A stretch of 32,721 bases of DNA from Prevotella sp. Its GTDB lineage: Bacteria; Bacteroidota; Bacteroidia; Bacteroidales; Bacteroidaceae. The stretch lies in NCBI GenBank assembly GCA_017965475.1, contig JAGCPV010000156.1, positions 1 through 32,721 on the forward strand, read 5' to 3'. Below the pieces are notes generated by a model. The model worked only from the letters and a program-made list of their open reading frames with translations, was not told the origin of the DNA and did not search any database. A program made the translations under genes and the position numbers. Below are positions 24,464 to 31,851 of the stretch, one piece after another; the first letter of the stretch is position 1, and each line of letters begins with the position of its first letter.

Positions 24464-25330
24464 ATGAACGCTTTCAATAAGAAGAGAAGATGGCACTGTC
24501 TGTCAGGTCAGGAACCTACGGAGATGGATAAGACTATCATGTACTGGGAGAACAAGGGTAAGCTGGTGCCTACGCGCGACCTGATCAAGACACCGGAACA
24601 GATAGAGGGCATTCGAAAGGCGGGTGTCGTGAACACGGGTGTGCTCGATGAGGTGGCAAAGCAGATACATGTCGGGATGAACACTCTGGAGATAGACCAG
24701 ATATGCCGTCAGTACTGTGAGGAGCACAACGCCATCCCTGCCTGTCTCGACTACGAGGGCTTCCCCATGAGTGTCTGTACCTCCATCAACGAGGTGGTAT
24801 GTCATGGTATTCCCAAGGAGGAGGACGTGCTCGAAGAGGGCGATATCATCAACGTGGATTTTACAACCATTCTCGATGGCTACTATGCCGACGCGAGTCG
24901 TATGTTCATTATGGGTAAAACCTCGCCAGAAAAGGAGCAGTTGGTGCGTGTGGCCAAGGAATGTCTGGAGATTGGTATGGAGGCTGCCAAGCCCTACGGT
25001 TTTGTGGGAGATATCGGCCACGCCATCGAAAAGCACTGTAAGAAATACGGCTATGGTATCGTGCGCGATCTGGCAGGTCATGGTGTGGGACTGAAGTTCC
25101 ATGAGGATCCTGATGTCAACCACTATGGCCATCGCGGAACGGGTATGCTGCTCGTGCCTGGTATGGTGTTTACTATCGAGCCGATGATCAACATGGGTAC
25201 GTGGAAGGTGTTCATCGATGCTGACGATCCATATGGTTGGGAAGTCATCACGGAGGATGAACTGCCCAGTGCTCAGTGGGAACATACGCTGTTGATGACA
25301 GAGCACGGCGTGGAGATATTAACTTACTAG
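24464..25330 (+). CDS. map: Methionine aminopeptidase, type I, with N-terminal extension
   Basis: The product removes the initiator methionine from new proteins. The five metal ligands are present at the expected spacing: D132 (NVDFT), D143 (YADAS), H206 (AGHGVG), E239 (TIEPM) and E273 (QWEHT). I chose the ATG at 24464 because a longer frame would start inside the -7 promoter box. The 288-residue protein has about 35 extra residues before the core compared with the E. coli enzyme, basic at the start (NKKRRWHC) and continuing to MYWENKGKLVPTR. That extension may contact the ribosome. The stop TAG is the first of several TAGs at 9-nt spacing, and tsaD starts 11 nt later. Confidence 0.9.
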   Translation: MNAFNKKRRWHCLSGQEPTEMDKTIMYWENKGKLVPTRDLIKTPEQIEGIRKAGVVNTGVLDEVAKQIHVGMNTLEIDQICRQYCEEHNAIPACLDYEGFPMSVCTSINEVVCHGIPKEEDVLEEGDIINVDFTTILDGYYADASRMFIMGKTSPEKEQLVRVAKECLEIGMEAAKPYGFVGDIGHAIEKHCKKYGYGIVRDLAGHGVGLKFHEDPDVNHYGHRGTGMLLVPGMVFTIEPMINMGTWKVFIDADDPYGWEVITEDELPSAQWEHTLLMTEHGVEILTY

Positions 25331-25348
25331 AACTGCTAGTCATGCTAG
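25327..25348 (+). repeat. CTAG micro-repeat with 9-nt period spanning the map-tsaD junction
   Basis: CTAG occurs at 25327-25330, 25336-25339 and 25345-25348, exactly 9 nt apart. The first contains the map stop codon, the second an in-frame extra stop, and the third falls just inside tsaD. A two-copy version occurs after kdgK at 1803-1815. Confidence 0.6.
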
Positions 25349-26370
25349 AAGATATATATATATTAGGTATAGAGTCGAGTTGTGACGATACATCGGCAGC
25401 GGTGCTCAAGAATGGTGTGTTGCTGTCGAATGTGACGGCTTCGCAAGCTGTGCACGAGGCATACGGTGGTGTGGTGCCCGAGTTGGCTTCGAGGGCACAT
25501 CAGCAGAATGTGGTGCCTGTTGTGGATCAGGCTATTAAGAAGGCTGGTATCACGAAGGAGCAGCTCTCTGCCATTGCCTTTACAAGGGGACCTGGACTGA
25601 TGGGATCATTACTCGTGGGGGTGAGTTTTGCCAAAGGCTTTGCCCGTTCGTTGGGTATTCCGATGATTGACGTGAATCACTTGCAGGGGCATGTGATGGC
25701 GCATTTCATCAAGGAATCAGAGGATGATCAACATCAGCCGCCGTTGCCGTTCCTATGTCTGCTGGTGTCAGGCGGTAACTCGCAGATCGTGAAGGTGAAT
25801 GCCTACAACGATATGGAGGTGCTGGGTCAGACCATCGACGATGCGGCTGGAGAGGCCATCGACAAGTGTTCGAAGGTAATGGGACTCGGCTATCCAGGTG
25901 GTCCGATCATCGACAAGTTGGCACGTCAGGGTAATCCGAAGGCTTTCTCGTTTGCAGAGCCAAACATCCCTAATCTCGACTATAGTTTCTCGGGTCTGAA
26001 GACCTCGTTCCTCTATTCCATGCAGAAATGGGTGGCAGAGGATCCAGACTTTATTGAGCATCATAAGGAGGATATCGCTGCCTCGCTGGAGTGGACGATT
26101 GTGGATATCCTGATGAAGAAATTGAAGAAGGCCGTCAAGCAGACAGGTATCAAGCATGTAGCTGTGGCTGGTGGCGTGAGTGCGAACAATGGCCTGCGCA
26201 ATGCTTTCTACGATGCGGAGAAACGCTATGGCTGGACGATTTATATCCCTAAATTCAGCTACACGACGGATAATGCGGCGATGATTGGCATCGTGGGCTA
26301 TTATAAGTATCTTGACGGGGTGTTCTGTAATATTGACATACCTGCATTCTCAAAAGTGACATTCAAGTGA
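25342..26370 (+). CDS. tsaD: tRNA N6-threonylcarbamoyladenosine transferase subunit TsaD
   Basis: The product transfers the threonylcarbamoyl group to A37 of ANN-decoding tRNAs, together with TsaB and TsaE. The 342-residue length is typical. The N-terminus ILGIESSCDDTSAAV, the metal-binding HLQGH (H113, H117), the DDAAGEAIDKCSK segment and the C-terminal TTDNAAMIG are all diagnostic of the Kae1/TsaD family. The ATG at 25342 gives the standard short N-terminus; a longer in-frame start overlaps map and is unlikely. It sits between map and pncC in a probable housekeeping operon. Confidence 0.95.
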   Translation: MLEDIYILGIESSCDDTSAAVLKNGVLLSNVTASQAVHEAYGGVVPELASRAHQQNVVPVVDQAIKKAGITKEQLSAIAFTRGPGLMGSLLVGVSFAKGFARSLGIPMIDVNHLQGHVMAHFIKESEDDQHQPPLPFLCLLVSGGNSQIVKVNAYNDMEVLGQTIDDAAGEAIDKCSKVMGLGYPGGPIIDKLARQGNPKAFSFAEPNIPNLDYSFSGLKTSFLYSMQKWVAEDPDFIEHHKEDIAASLEWTIVDILMKKLKKAVKQTGIKHVAVAGGVSANNGLRNAFYDAEKRYGWTIYIPKFSYTTDNAAMIGIVGYYKYLDGVFCNIDIPAFSKVTFK

Positions 26371-26400
26371 TAGTGAAGATAAACATTAAAAATTAAATAG

Positions 26401-26916
26401 ATGGATTTCGAAAGTAAGGTAACAAGCCGAGAGGTCAGTGAGATTCTCTGGGAGACGGAAAAAACAGTTAGCACGGCAGAAAGTTGTACGGGCGGACGTA
26501 TTGGTGAGGCCATGATCGCAGTGCCTGGTGCCTCGAAGTATTTCAAGGGCGGTATCATCTCGTATGTCGATGAGATCAAGGAGAACCTGTTGGGTGTTGA
26601 TCATCAACTTTTGGAAGAGAAAACGGCTGTGTGTGAGGAAGTTGCCATCGCAATGGTGAAAGGTGCCTGCAAGGCATTGAACACGGATTACGCAATCTCT
26701 GCCACAGGGTTTGCAGGACCTACTGGAGGTACGAAAGAGATACCTGTCGGTACCATTTGGTTGGCCTGTGGAAATGATAAAAGGGTGGTGACGCTGAAAC
26801 TGGAGGAAGACCAGGGTCGCGACATCAATCTAACCAATGCTACGAACAAGGCCATGGAGCTCTTTTTGGCCTTCCTGAAGGAGGAAAATGATCCTCGTCC
26901 TGTGCGTGAAGGTTAA
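26401..26916 (+). CDS. pncC: CinA C-terminal domain protein, nicotinamide-nucleotide amidohydrolase (PncC)
   Basis: PncC converts NMN to nicotinate mononucleotide, recycling a by-product of NAD use. The 171-residue protein is a stand-alone CinA C-terminal domain with the N-terminal TAESCTGG motif (25-32), the FKGGIISYVDEIK segment and the ISATGFAGPTGG glycine-rich motif (about 100-111). It lacks the N-terminal MoaB-like domain of full CinA. It follows tsaD by 30 nt and is probably in the same transcript. The ribosomal protein operon that follows has its own promoter. Confidence 0.88.
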   Translation: MDFESKVTSREVSEILWETEKTVSTAESCTGGRIGEAMIAVPGASKYFKGGIISYVDEIKENLLGVDHQLLEEKTAVCEEVAIAMVKGACKALNTDYAISATGFAGPTGGTKEIPVGTIWLACGNDKRVVTLKLEEDQGRDINLTNATNKAMELFLAFLKEENDPRPVREG

Positions 26917-26953
26917 AAAAGATTAATTCTTTGGCTTTCCGTTCTGGCAATGG

Positions 26954-26983
26954 TTTGAATCTCAATTAAAATGTGTACCTTTG
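26954..26983 (+). promoter_or_regulatory. Promoter of the rpmB-rpmG operon
   Basis: TTTG at 26954-26957 and TACCTTTG at 26976-26983 are separated by 18 nt; the rpmB start lies 52 nt downstream. Confidence 0.65.
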
Positions 26984-27035
26984 CACCCTGTTTGGAATAA
27001 GTAAGTGTAAATCACAAGTAAAAAAGTAGATAGAA

Positions 27036-27299
27036 ATGTCTAAGATTTGTCAAATTACAGGAAAGAAGGCACAGATCGGTTGCAATGTGTCTCACTCAAA
27101 GCACCGCACGAAGAGAAGCTTTGACGTCAACCTTTTCAGCAAGAAGTTCTACTATGTAGAAGAGGGTTGCTGGATTCAGCTGAAGATTAGTGCTGCTGGT
27201 CTTCGCATGATTAATAAAGTAGGTCTTGACGCTGCCCTCAAGCAGGCTGTTGCCAAGGGCTTCGTAGATTGGAAGGACATTAAAGTGATAGGAGATTAA
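27036..27299 (+). CDS. rpmB: 50S ribosomal protein L28 (bL28)
   Basis: The 87-residue basic protein begins [22 protein letters not shown], the standard L28 start, with the conserved NLFSKKFYY and [14 protein letters not shown] segments. It is a structural protein of the large ribosomal subunit. It leads the rpmB-rpmG-DUF4295 set, with rpmG 5 nt downstream. Confidence 0.95.
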   Translation: MSKICQITGKKAQIGCNVSHSKHRTKRSFDVNLFSKKFYYVEEGCWIQLKISAAGLRMINKVGLDAALKQAVAKGFVDWKDIKVIGD

Positions 27300-27304
27300 G
27301 AACA

Positions 27305-27496
27305 ATGGCAAGCAAGAAAGCAAAGGGTAATCGCGTGCAGGTGATCCTGGAGTGCACTGAGCATAAGAACAGTGGTATGCCCGGTACTAGCCGCTATGTG
27401 ACGACCAAGAACCGCAAGAATACGCCTGAGCGTATGGAACTGATGAAGTATAACCCCATCCTGAAGAAGATGACTCTTCACAAGGAGATTAAATAA
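27305..27496 (+). CDS. rpmG: 50S ribosomal protein L33 (bL33)
   Basis: The 63-residue basic protein has the L33 core [28 protein letters not shown] and KYNPILKK. The paired cysteines of the zinc-binding form are absent (only one cysteine), so this is the zinc-free type. It lies between rpmB and the DUF4295 gene. Confidence 0.95.
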   Translation: MASKKAKGNRVQVILECTEHKNSGMPGTSRYVTTKNRKNTPERMELMKYNPILKKMTLHKEIK

Positions 27497-27508
27497 TACG
27501 ACTGAAGT

Positions 27509-27667
27509 ATGGCAAAAAAAACCGTTGCTACCCTCCATGAAGGCTCAAAGGATGGTCGCGCTTACACAAAGGTAATCAAGATGGTGAAGAGCCCCAAGAC
27601 GGGTGCTTACATCTTCGATGAGCAAATGGTTCCTAACGAGGAAGTTAAGGACTTCTTTAAGAATTAA
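27509..27667 (+). CDS. DUF4295 family protein, Bacteroidota-specific ribosomal protein (bL38)
   Basis: This 52-residue basic protein starts MAKKTVATLHEGSKDGRAYT and ends NEEVKDFFKN. It follows rpmG by 12 nt and precedes the operon terminator. Its position and sequence match the DUF4295 family. From memory, a cryo-EM structure of a Bacteroidota ribosome placed a protein of this kind in the large subunit under the name bL38. The gene is short enough to be missed by length-limited gene callers. Confidence 0.8.
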   Translation: MAKKTVATLHEGSKDGRAYTKVIKMVKSPKTGAYIFDEQMVPNEEVKDFFKN

Positions 27668-27690
27668 TTCTTATTATCAGATAAAAATGA

Positions 27691-27723
27691 GAGGTCGCAA
27701 ATCAATTTGCGGCCTCTTTTTTT
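27691..27723 (+). terminator. Strong terminator of the ribosomal protein operon
   Basis: A 12-bp stem (GAGGTCGCAAAT at 27691-27702; ATTTGCGGCCTC at 27705-27716, one G-T wobble) with a 2-nt loop is followed by seven T residues. The end of the T-run overlaps the -33 element of the ftsY promoter. Confidence 0.9.
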
Positions 27724-27752
27724 GGTTTTCTACTCACTTATTCGTATCTTTG
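27721..27752 (+). promoter_or_regulatory. Promoter of the ftsY operon
   Basis: TTTG at 27721-27724 and TATCTTTG at 27745-27752 are separated by 20 nt, an ideal Bacteroidota promoter 20 nt before the ftsY start. Confidence 0.75.
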
Positions 27753-27772
27753 CACACGTAATATATTGTAAT

Positions 27773-28729
27773 ATGGGAATATTTGGATTTTTCAATAAAG
27801 AAAAGAAGGAGACACTTGACAAGGGACTGGAAAAGACCAAGACGAGTGTGTTTGATAAACTGACGCGTGCTGTAGCTGGAAAGTCAAAGGTTGATGACGA
27901 TGTGCTCGACAATTTGGAAGAGGTGCTGATTACCAGTGATGTGGGCGTGGATACGACGCTGAAGATCATTGAGAGGATCGAGGAGCGCGTAGCACGTGAT
28001 AAATATGTCGGTACGTCGGAACTCAATGCCATCCTGCGCGACGAGATTGCAGAACTGTTGGCAGAGAACAATACGGAGGATAATGACAACTGGGATCTTC
28101 CGGGCGACCATAAGCCATATGTGATTCTGGTTGTAGGTGTGAATGGCGTCGGCAAGACTACCACGATCGGCAAACTGGCCTGGCAGTTTAAGCAGGCTGG
28201 TAAGAAGGTGTATCTGGGTGCAGCCGATACGTTCCGTGCTGCTGCCGTGGAGCAGCTCAGCATCTGGGGTGAAAGGGTCGGCGTGCCTGTGGTGAAGCAG
28301 CAGATGGGCAGTGATCCTGCCAGTGTGGCTTTCGACACCCTCTCCAGTGCCAAGGCCAACGGAGCAGACGTTGTACTGATTGATACGGCAGGTCGTCTGC
28401 ACAATAAGGTTGGCTTGATGAATGAGCTGAAGAAGATCAAGGATGTGATGAAGAAGGTGTTGCCAGAGGCTCCTGACGAGGTGATGCTCGTGCTCGACGG
28501 TTCTACGGGTCAGAATGCCTTTGAGCAGGCCAAGCAGTTTGCGGCTGTGACACAAATCACATCGCTGGCCATTACCAAACTCGACGGTACGGCCAAGGGT
28601 GGTGTGGTGATTGGTATCTCTGACCAGTTGAAAGTTCCTGTGAAATATATAGGATTAGGTGAGGGTATGCAGGATCTGCAACTCTTCAACAAACGACAGT
28701 TCGTGGATTCGTTGTTCAGTAACCAATAG
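27773..28729 (+). CDS. ftsY: Signal recognition particle receptor FtsY
   Basis: FtsY is the membrane-associated GTPase that receives SRP-bound ribosomes. The ATG at 27773 (MGIFGFFNKEKKETL) gives 318 residues. The order is a short amphipathic N-terminus, the N-domain helices (about 20-100), then the G domain: G1 GVNGVGKTT (122-130), DTFRAAAVEQL (152-162), G3 DTAGR (204-208) and G4 TKLD (268-271). The long acidic A-domain of E. coli FtsY is absent, as is usual in this phylum. It opens an operon with rimO and two HU-type genes. Confidence 0.95.
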   Translation: MGIFGFFNKEKKETLDKGLEKTKTSVFDKLTRAVAGKSKVDDDVLDNLEEVLITSDVGVDTTLKIIERIEERVARDKYVGTSELNAILRDEIAELLAENNTEDNDNWDLPGDHKPYVILVVGVNGVGKTTTIGKLAWQFKQAGKKVYLGAADTFRAAAVEQLSIWGERVGVPVVKQQMGSDPASVAFDTLSSAKANGADVVLIDTAGRLHNKVGLMNELKKIKDVMKKVLPEAPDEVMLVLDGSTGQNAFEQAKQFAAVTQITSLAITKLDGTAKGGVVIGISDQLKVPVKYIGLGEGMQDLQLFNKRQFVDSLFSNQ

Positions 28730-28747
28730 CCCACTTGGATATACAGG

Positions 28748-30073
28748 ATGAAGACCATAGACATTATTTCGCTCGGATGCTCGAAGAATCTCGTTGACAG
28801 TGAGGTTCTGATGGGACTGATGGAGGCTAATGGTTATCAGTGTACGCACGATAGCGAGGATCCTCAGGGCGAGATCGTGGTCGTCAATACCTGTGGCTTC
28901 ATCGCTGATGCCAAGGAGGAAAGTATCAATACGATTCTGGAGTTTGCCCAAGCCAAGACGGAAGGACGAATTGAGAAACTCTTTGTGATGGGTTGTCTGT
29001 CAGAGAGATACCTTGCCGATTTGGAGAAAGAAATCCCTGAGGTTGATGGCTGGTATGGGAAGTTCAACTACAAGCAGTTGCTGAAGGATCTGGAGCAAAA
29101 CTATAACTCGGGGCCTGACCCCAGTACGAGGTTTTTGGAGGGGAAACGACATGTTACGACGCCTCGTCACTATGCGTATCTGAAGATTTCTGAGGGGTGT
29201 GATCGGCATTGTGCATACTGTGCCATACCACTGATCACGGGTCGTCATCAGAGTCGTCCGATGCAGGAGATTCTCGACGAGGTCCGTCAGTTAGTGGCTG
29301 ATGGCACGAAGGAGTTCAATGTGATTGCCCAGGAACTGACTTATTATGGTATAGATATTGACGGCAAACAGCATATTGCAGAACTTATCGAGCGGATGTC
29401 GGATATTCCGGGTGTGGAATGGATTCGTCTGCACTATGCCTATCCGACGCACTTCCCGTGGGATCTGCTCCGTGTGATGCGGGAGAAACCTAATGTCTGT
29501 AAATATCTGGATATTGCTCTCCAGCATATCTCAGACAATATTTTGTCAAGGATGCAGCGCCATGTGACCAAGGCAGAGACTTACGAGTTGATAGAACGTC
29601 TGCGTCGGGAAGTACCGGGGATCCATCTCCGTACGACACTGATGGTTGGCTTCCCCGGGGAGACGGAGGAGGATTTTGAGGAGTTGAAGGCTTTTGTGAA
29701 ATGGGCACGTTTTGAGAGGATGGGGGCTTTTGCCTATTCCGAGGAAGAGGGTACCTATTCGGCCCTGCATTATGAGGACGATGTGCCTGAGGATGTGAAA
29801 CAACGTCGTCTTGACAAGATCATGCGCATCCAGCAGAACATCAGTGCAGAACTGGAAGCAGAGAAAGTTGGCAAGACCCTGAAAGTCGTGATTGACAGAC
29901 GGGAAGGTGATTATTATGTGGGACGGACGGAATACTGTTCTCCAGAAGTGGATCCCGAAGTACTGATTCCTGCCTCGGAGCGCGATTTGAACATTGGCAC
30001 ATTCTATGACGTGCTGATCACGGACTCGGAGGAGTTTGACTTATATGGCTCAACAATCAATGATAAGATATGA
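28748..30073 (+). CDS. rimO: Ribosomal protein S12 methylthiotransferase RimO
   Basis: RimO is a radical-SAM enzyme that adds a methylthio group to an aspartate of ribosomal protein S12. The 441-residue protein has the UPF0004 domain with cluster cysteines C11, C49 and C83, the radical-SAM motif C151-x3-C155-x2-C158 (SEGCDRHCAYCAIP) and a C-terminal TRAM domain (about 375-437). The start ISLGCSKNLVDSE is diagnostic of RimO over MiaB. It begins 18 nt after ftsY and its stop overlaps the next start (ATGA), so translation is probably coupled. Confidence 0.95.
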   Translation: MKTIDIISLGCSKNLVDSEVLMGLMEANGYQCTHDSEDPQGEIVVVNTCGFIADAKEESINTILEFAQAKTEGRIEKLFVMGCLSERYLADLEKEIPEVDGWYGKFNYKQLLKDLEQNYNSGPDPSTRFLEGKRHVTTPRHYAYLKISEGCDRHCAYCAIPLITGRHQSRPMQEILDEVRQLVADGTKEFNVIAQELTYYGIDIDGKQHIAELIERMSDIPGVEWIRLHYAYPTHFPWDLLRVMREKPNVCKYLDIALQHISDNILSRMQRHVTKAETYELIERLRREVPGIHLRTTLMVGFPGETEEDFEELKAFVKWARFERMGAFAYSEEEGTYSALHYEDDVPEDVKQRRLDKIMRIQQNISAELEAEKVGKTLKVVIDRREGDYYVGRTEYCSPEVDPEVLIPASERDLNIGTFYDVLITDSEEFDLYGSTINDKI

Positions 30074-30357
30074 CGAATAAAGACTTTATCTCAGAATTAG
30101 CGCAGCAGACGGGTTATTCGCCCGAGGACACGCAAAAGATGGTGAATTCTATCGTGGAGGCGATGGGAGATCATTTTCAGGAAGACGGTTCGGTACTCGT
30201 GCCGACTTTCGGAACTTTTGAAGTCAAGAAGAAACTGGAGCGGATCATGGTGAATCCATCTACGGGACAACGGATGCTGGTGCCACCAAAACTGGTGCTG
30301 AACTTCAAACCAAACGCCAATTGGAAAGAGCGTGTAAAGAATGGAGGAACCGAATAA
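30070..30357 (+). CDS. HU-family DNA-binding protein
   Basis: The 95-residue protein is a complete HU/IHF-type histone-like protein: N-terminal dimerisation helices, FGTFEVKKKLERIMVNPSTG (about residues 46-65) forming the DNA-binding arm with the conserved NPxTG, and the C-terminal VPPKLVLNFKPN strand. It overlaps rimO by 4 nt and the following HU/LysM gene by 1 nt (TAATG). The tandem arrangement suggests that the two HU domains are made together and may form a heterodimer, which is inference. Confidence 0.9.
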   Translation: MTNKDFISELAQQTGYSPEDTQKMVNSIVEAMGDHFQEDGSVLVPTFGTFEVKKKLERIMVNPSTGQRMLVPPKLVLNFKPNANWKERVKNGGTE

Positions 30358-31712
30358 TGGGAAAGATGACGATTCAAGATATTTCCAAAGTGCTCATGGA
30401 GCGCAATGGACTGAATAAGAAGGTGGCTGCTGCTTTCGTTAATGCTATGTTTGATGTGATCCAACAGGCGTTGGAGCGTGATAGGATTGTGAAGGTGAAA
30501 GGACTTGGTACGTTTAAGATCATCGACGTGGAAGATCGTGAGAGTGTGAATGTCAATACGGGTGAACGGGTACTGATCGAAGGCCATGACAAGATCACAT
30601 TCGTGCCAGATACCTTGATGAAGGAACTGGTGAACAAGCCCTTCTCACAGTTTGAGACTGTTGTATTGAAGGACGGTGTGGATTTTGAAGATATGGAAGG
30701 GAAGGGTATAGGTGAAACTCTCTCGGAAGACAGTGCCCTACCTTTGGTGGAGTTTGGGGATAGCATCAATGTAAAACCCGTCATCCTAGGTGAAATGAAG
30801 AAAGAACCCGTAGCGGAGGAACCTGAAGCTAAGGAACCCGTTGTCGAGAATCCTGTGGTTGAGAAGCCTATCATTGAAGAGCCTTTGGTTGAGGAACCAG
30901 TCATTGAAGAACCTGTTCCAGAGGAGCCTGTCGTAGAAGAAACCCTTGCAGAAGAGTCTGTGGTTGAAGAGCCTGTCGTAGAGGAACCGATTGTCGAGGA
31001 ACCAATTTCTGAAGAGTCTTTGGTTGAGGACGCTCTTGCTGAAGAACCTGTTATTGAAGAACCTGTTGCAGAGGAGTCTGCTGACGAGAAACCTGTTGAG
31101 GAAACGTCCAACGAAGAGCCCTTCTATTGGGAGGAAGAAGAATCTTCTAGTAAGAAATGGCTGATAGCCTTGATAGTTGGTTTGGTGGGTCTAATAGCTG
31201 GTTACCTCTTGGGCAGCTATTTCCCATTGTCTAATTTCCTGTCTGATAAGGTGAAGATGGAACAATCTGTCAAGGCCTCTGGTGTTTCTCCAGATCTGTC
31301 AGATACCTTAGAGTACGTACAGGAGCCGATAGATACTACATCAGCCGATGCCATCCCAGAGGCACCTAAGTCTAAAACTCCCAAACCAGAGGTGCAAAAG
31401 TCTGAACCTGCTCAGCCTATAGTGGCTAAAGCAGATCCACAACCAGAAGTCGATTCAGACAAGTATTCGGCGATGGATGCACGGGTACGTACGGGTGCCT
31501 ATAAGATTATAGGAACAGATCGTGTTGTCAAGGTCAAGGAAGGTGAGACCCTTGTCAAGATAGCCAATCGTGTCTTAGGTCCTGATATGGTTTGTTATCT
31601 GGAGGTCTATAACGGTCTGAAAGCATCTTCGGAGTTGAAGGTTGGACAGGAAATAAAGGTTCCGAAACTGCAGTTGAAGAAGAAAAAGAAGCCCCAGACT
31701 GTGAATGAATAG
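30357..31712 (+). CDS. Membrane-spanning HU-LysM fusion protein
   Basis: The 451-residue protein starts with an HU-like DNA-binding domain (residues 4-93; LGTFKIIDVEDRESVNVNTG at 50-69 is the arm). Next come an acidic spacer (94-150), 20 uninterrupted pentapeptide repeats of the form (P/S/T/A)-hydrophobic-x-E-E (151-250), a membrane helix (268-288) preceded by KK, a Pro/Lys/Glu-rich linker (289-380), and a LysM-like domain (381-438: VVKVKEGETLVKIANRVLGP, then LKVGQEIKVPKL). The charge pattern predicts HU in the cytoplasm and LysM in the periplasm. It could physically link nucleoid and peptidoglycan. I chose the ATG at 30357, which overlaps the previous stop; an upstream in-frame start would lie inside the previous gene. 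A terminator follows. Confidence 0.85.
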   Translation: MGKMTIQDISKVLMERNGLNKKVAAAFVNAMFDVIQQALERDRIVKVKGLGTFKIIDVEDRESVNVNTGERVLIEGHDKITFVPDTLMKELVNKPFSQFETVVLKDGVDFEDMEGKGIGETLSEDSALPLVEFGDSINVKPVILGEMKKEPVAEEPEAKEPVVENPVVEKPIIEEPLVEEPVIEEPVPEEPVVEETLAEESVVEEPVVEEPIVEEPISEESLVEDALAEEPVIEEPVAEESADEKPVEETSNEEPFYWEEEESSSKKWLIALIVGLVGLIAGYLLGSYFPLSNFLSDKVKMEQSVKASGVSPDLSDTLEYVQEPIDTTSADAIPEAPKSKTPKPEVQKSEPAQPIVAKADPQPEVDSDKYSAMDARVRTGAYKIIGTDRVVKVKEGETLVKIANRVLGPDMVCYLEVYNGLKASSELKVGQEIKVPKLQLKKKKKPQTVNE

Positions 31713-31722
31713 GGAAAGAATG

Positions 31723-31762
31723 AAAAAGTTTCTTAAAACTTAGGTTTTGGGAAACTTTTTTA
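31723..31762 (+). terminator. Terminator of the ftsY-HU operon
   Basis: Outer arms AAAAAGTTTC (31723-31732) and GAAACTTTTT (31751-31760) and an inner AAAAC/GTTTT pair around TTAG form a long interrupted hairpin ending in a T-run. Confidence 0.75.
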
Positions 31763-31807
31763 ATATTATTTAGACAGAGATGTAGATGGAAAATCCTTTT
31801 ATTTCAC

Positions 31808-31815
31808 TACTTTTG
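31808..31815 (+). promoter_or_regulatory. -7 box of the moxR gene
   Basis: TACTTTTG followed by CGG matches TAnnTTTG, 36 nt before the moxR start. No clear -33 TTTG at standard spacing. Confidence 0.5.
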
Positions 31816-31851
31816 CGGACAAATTGAGGAAACTAAAAAAGAGAAAATATT

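Noticed and set aside
26917..26935. AAAGA/TTCTTT inverted pairing after pncC as a terminator
   Set aside because: The stem is short and AT-only with no T-run after it; it is too weak to call.
30807..31106. 15-bp periodic DNA considered as a CRISPR-like or satellite array
   Set aside because: The period is too short for CRISPR, there are no spacers, and the frame is open and encodes a clean pentapeptide repeat in a larger protein.
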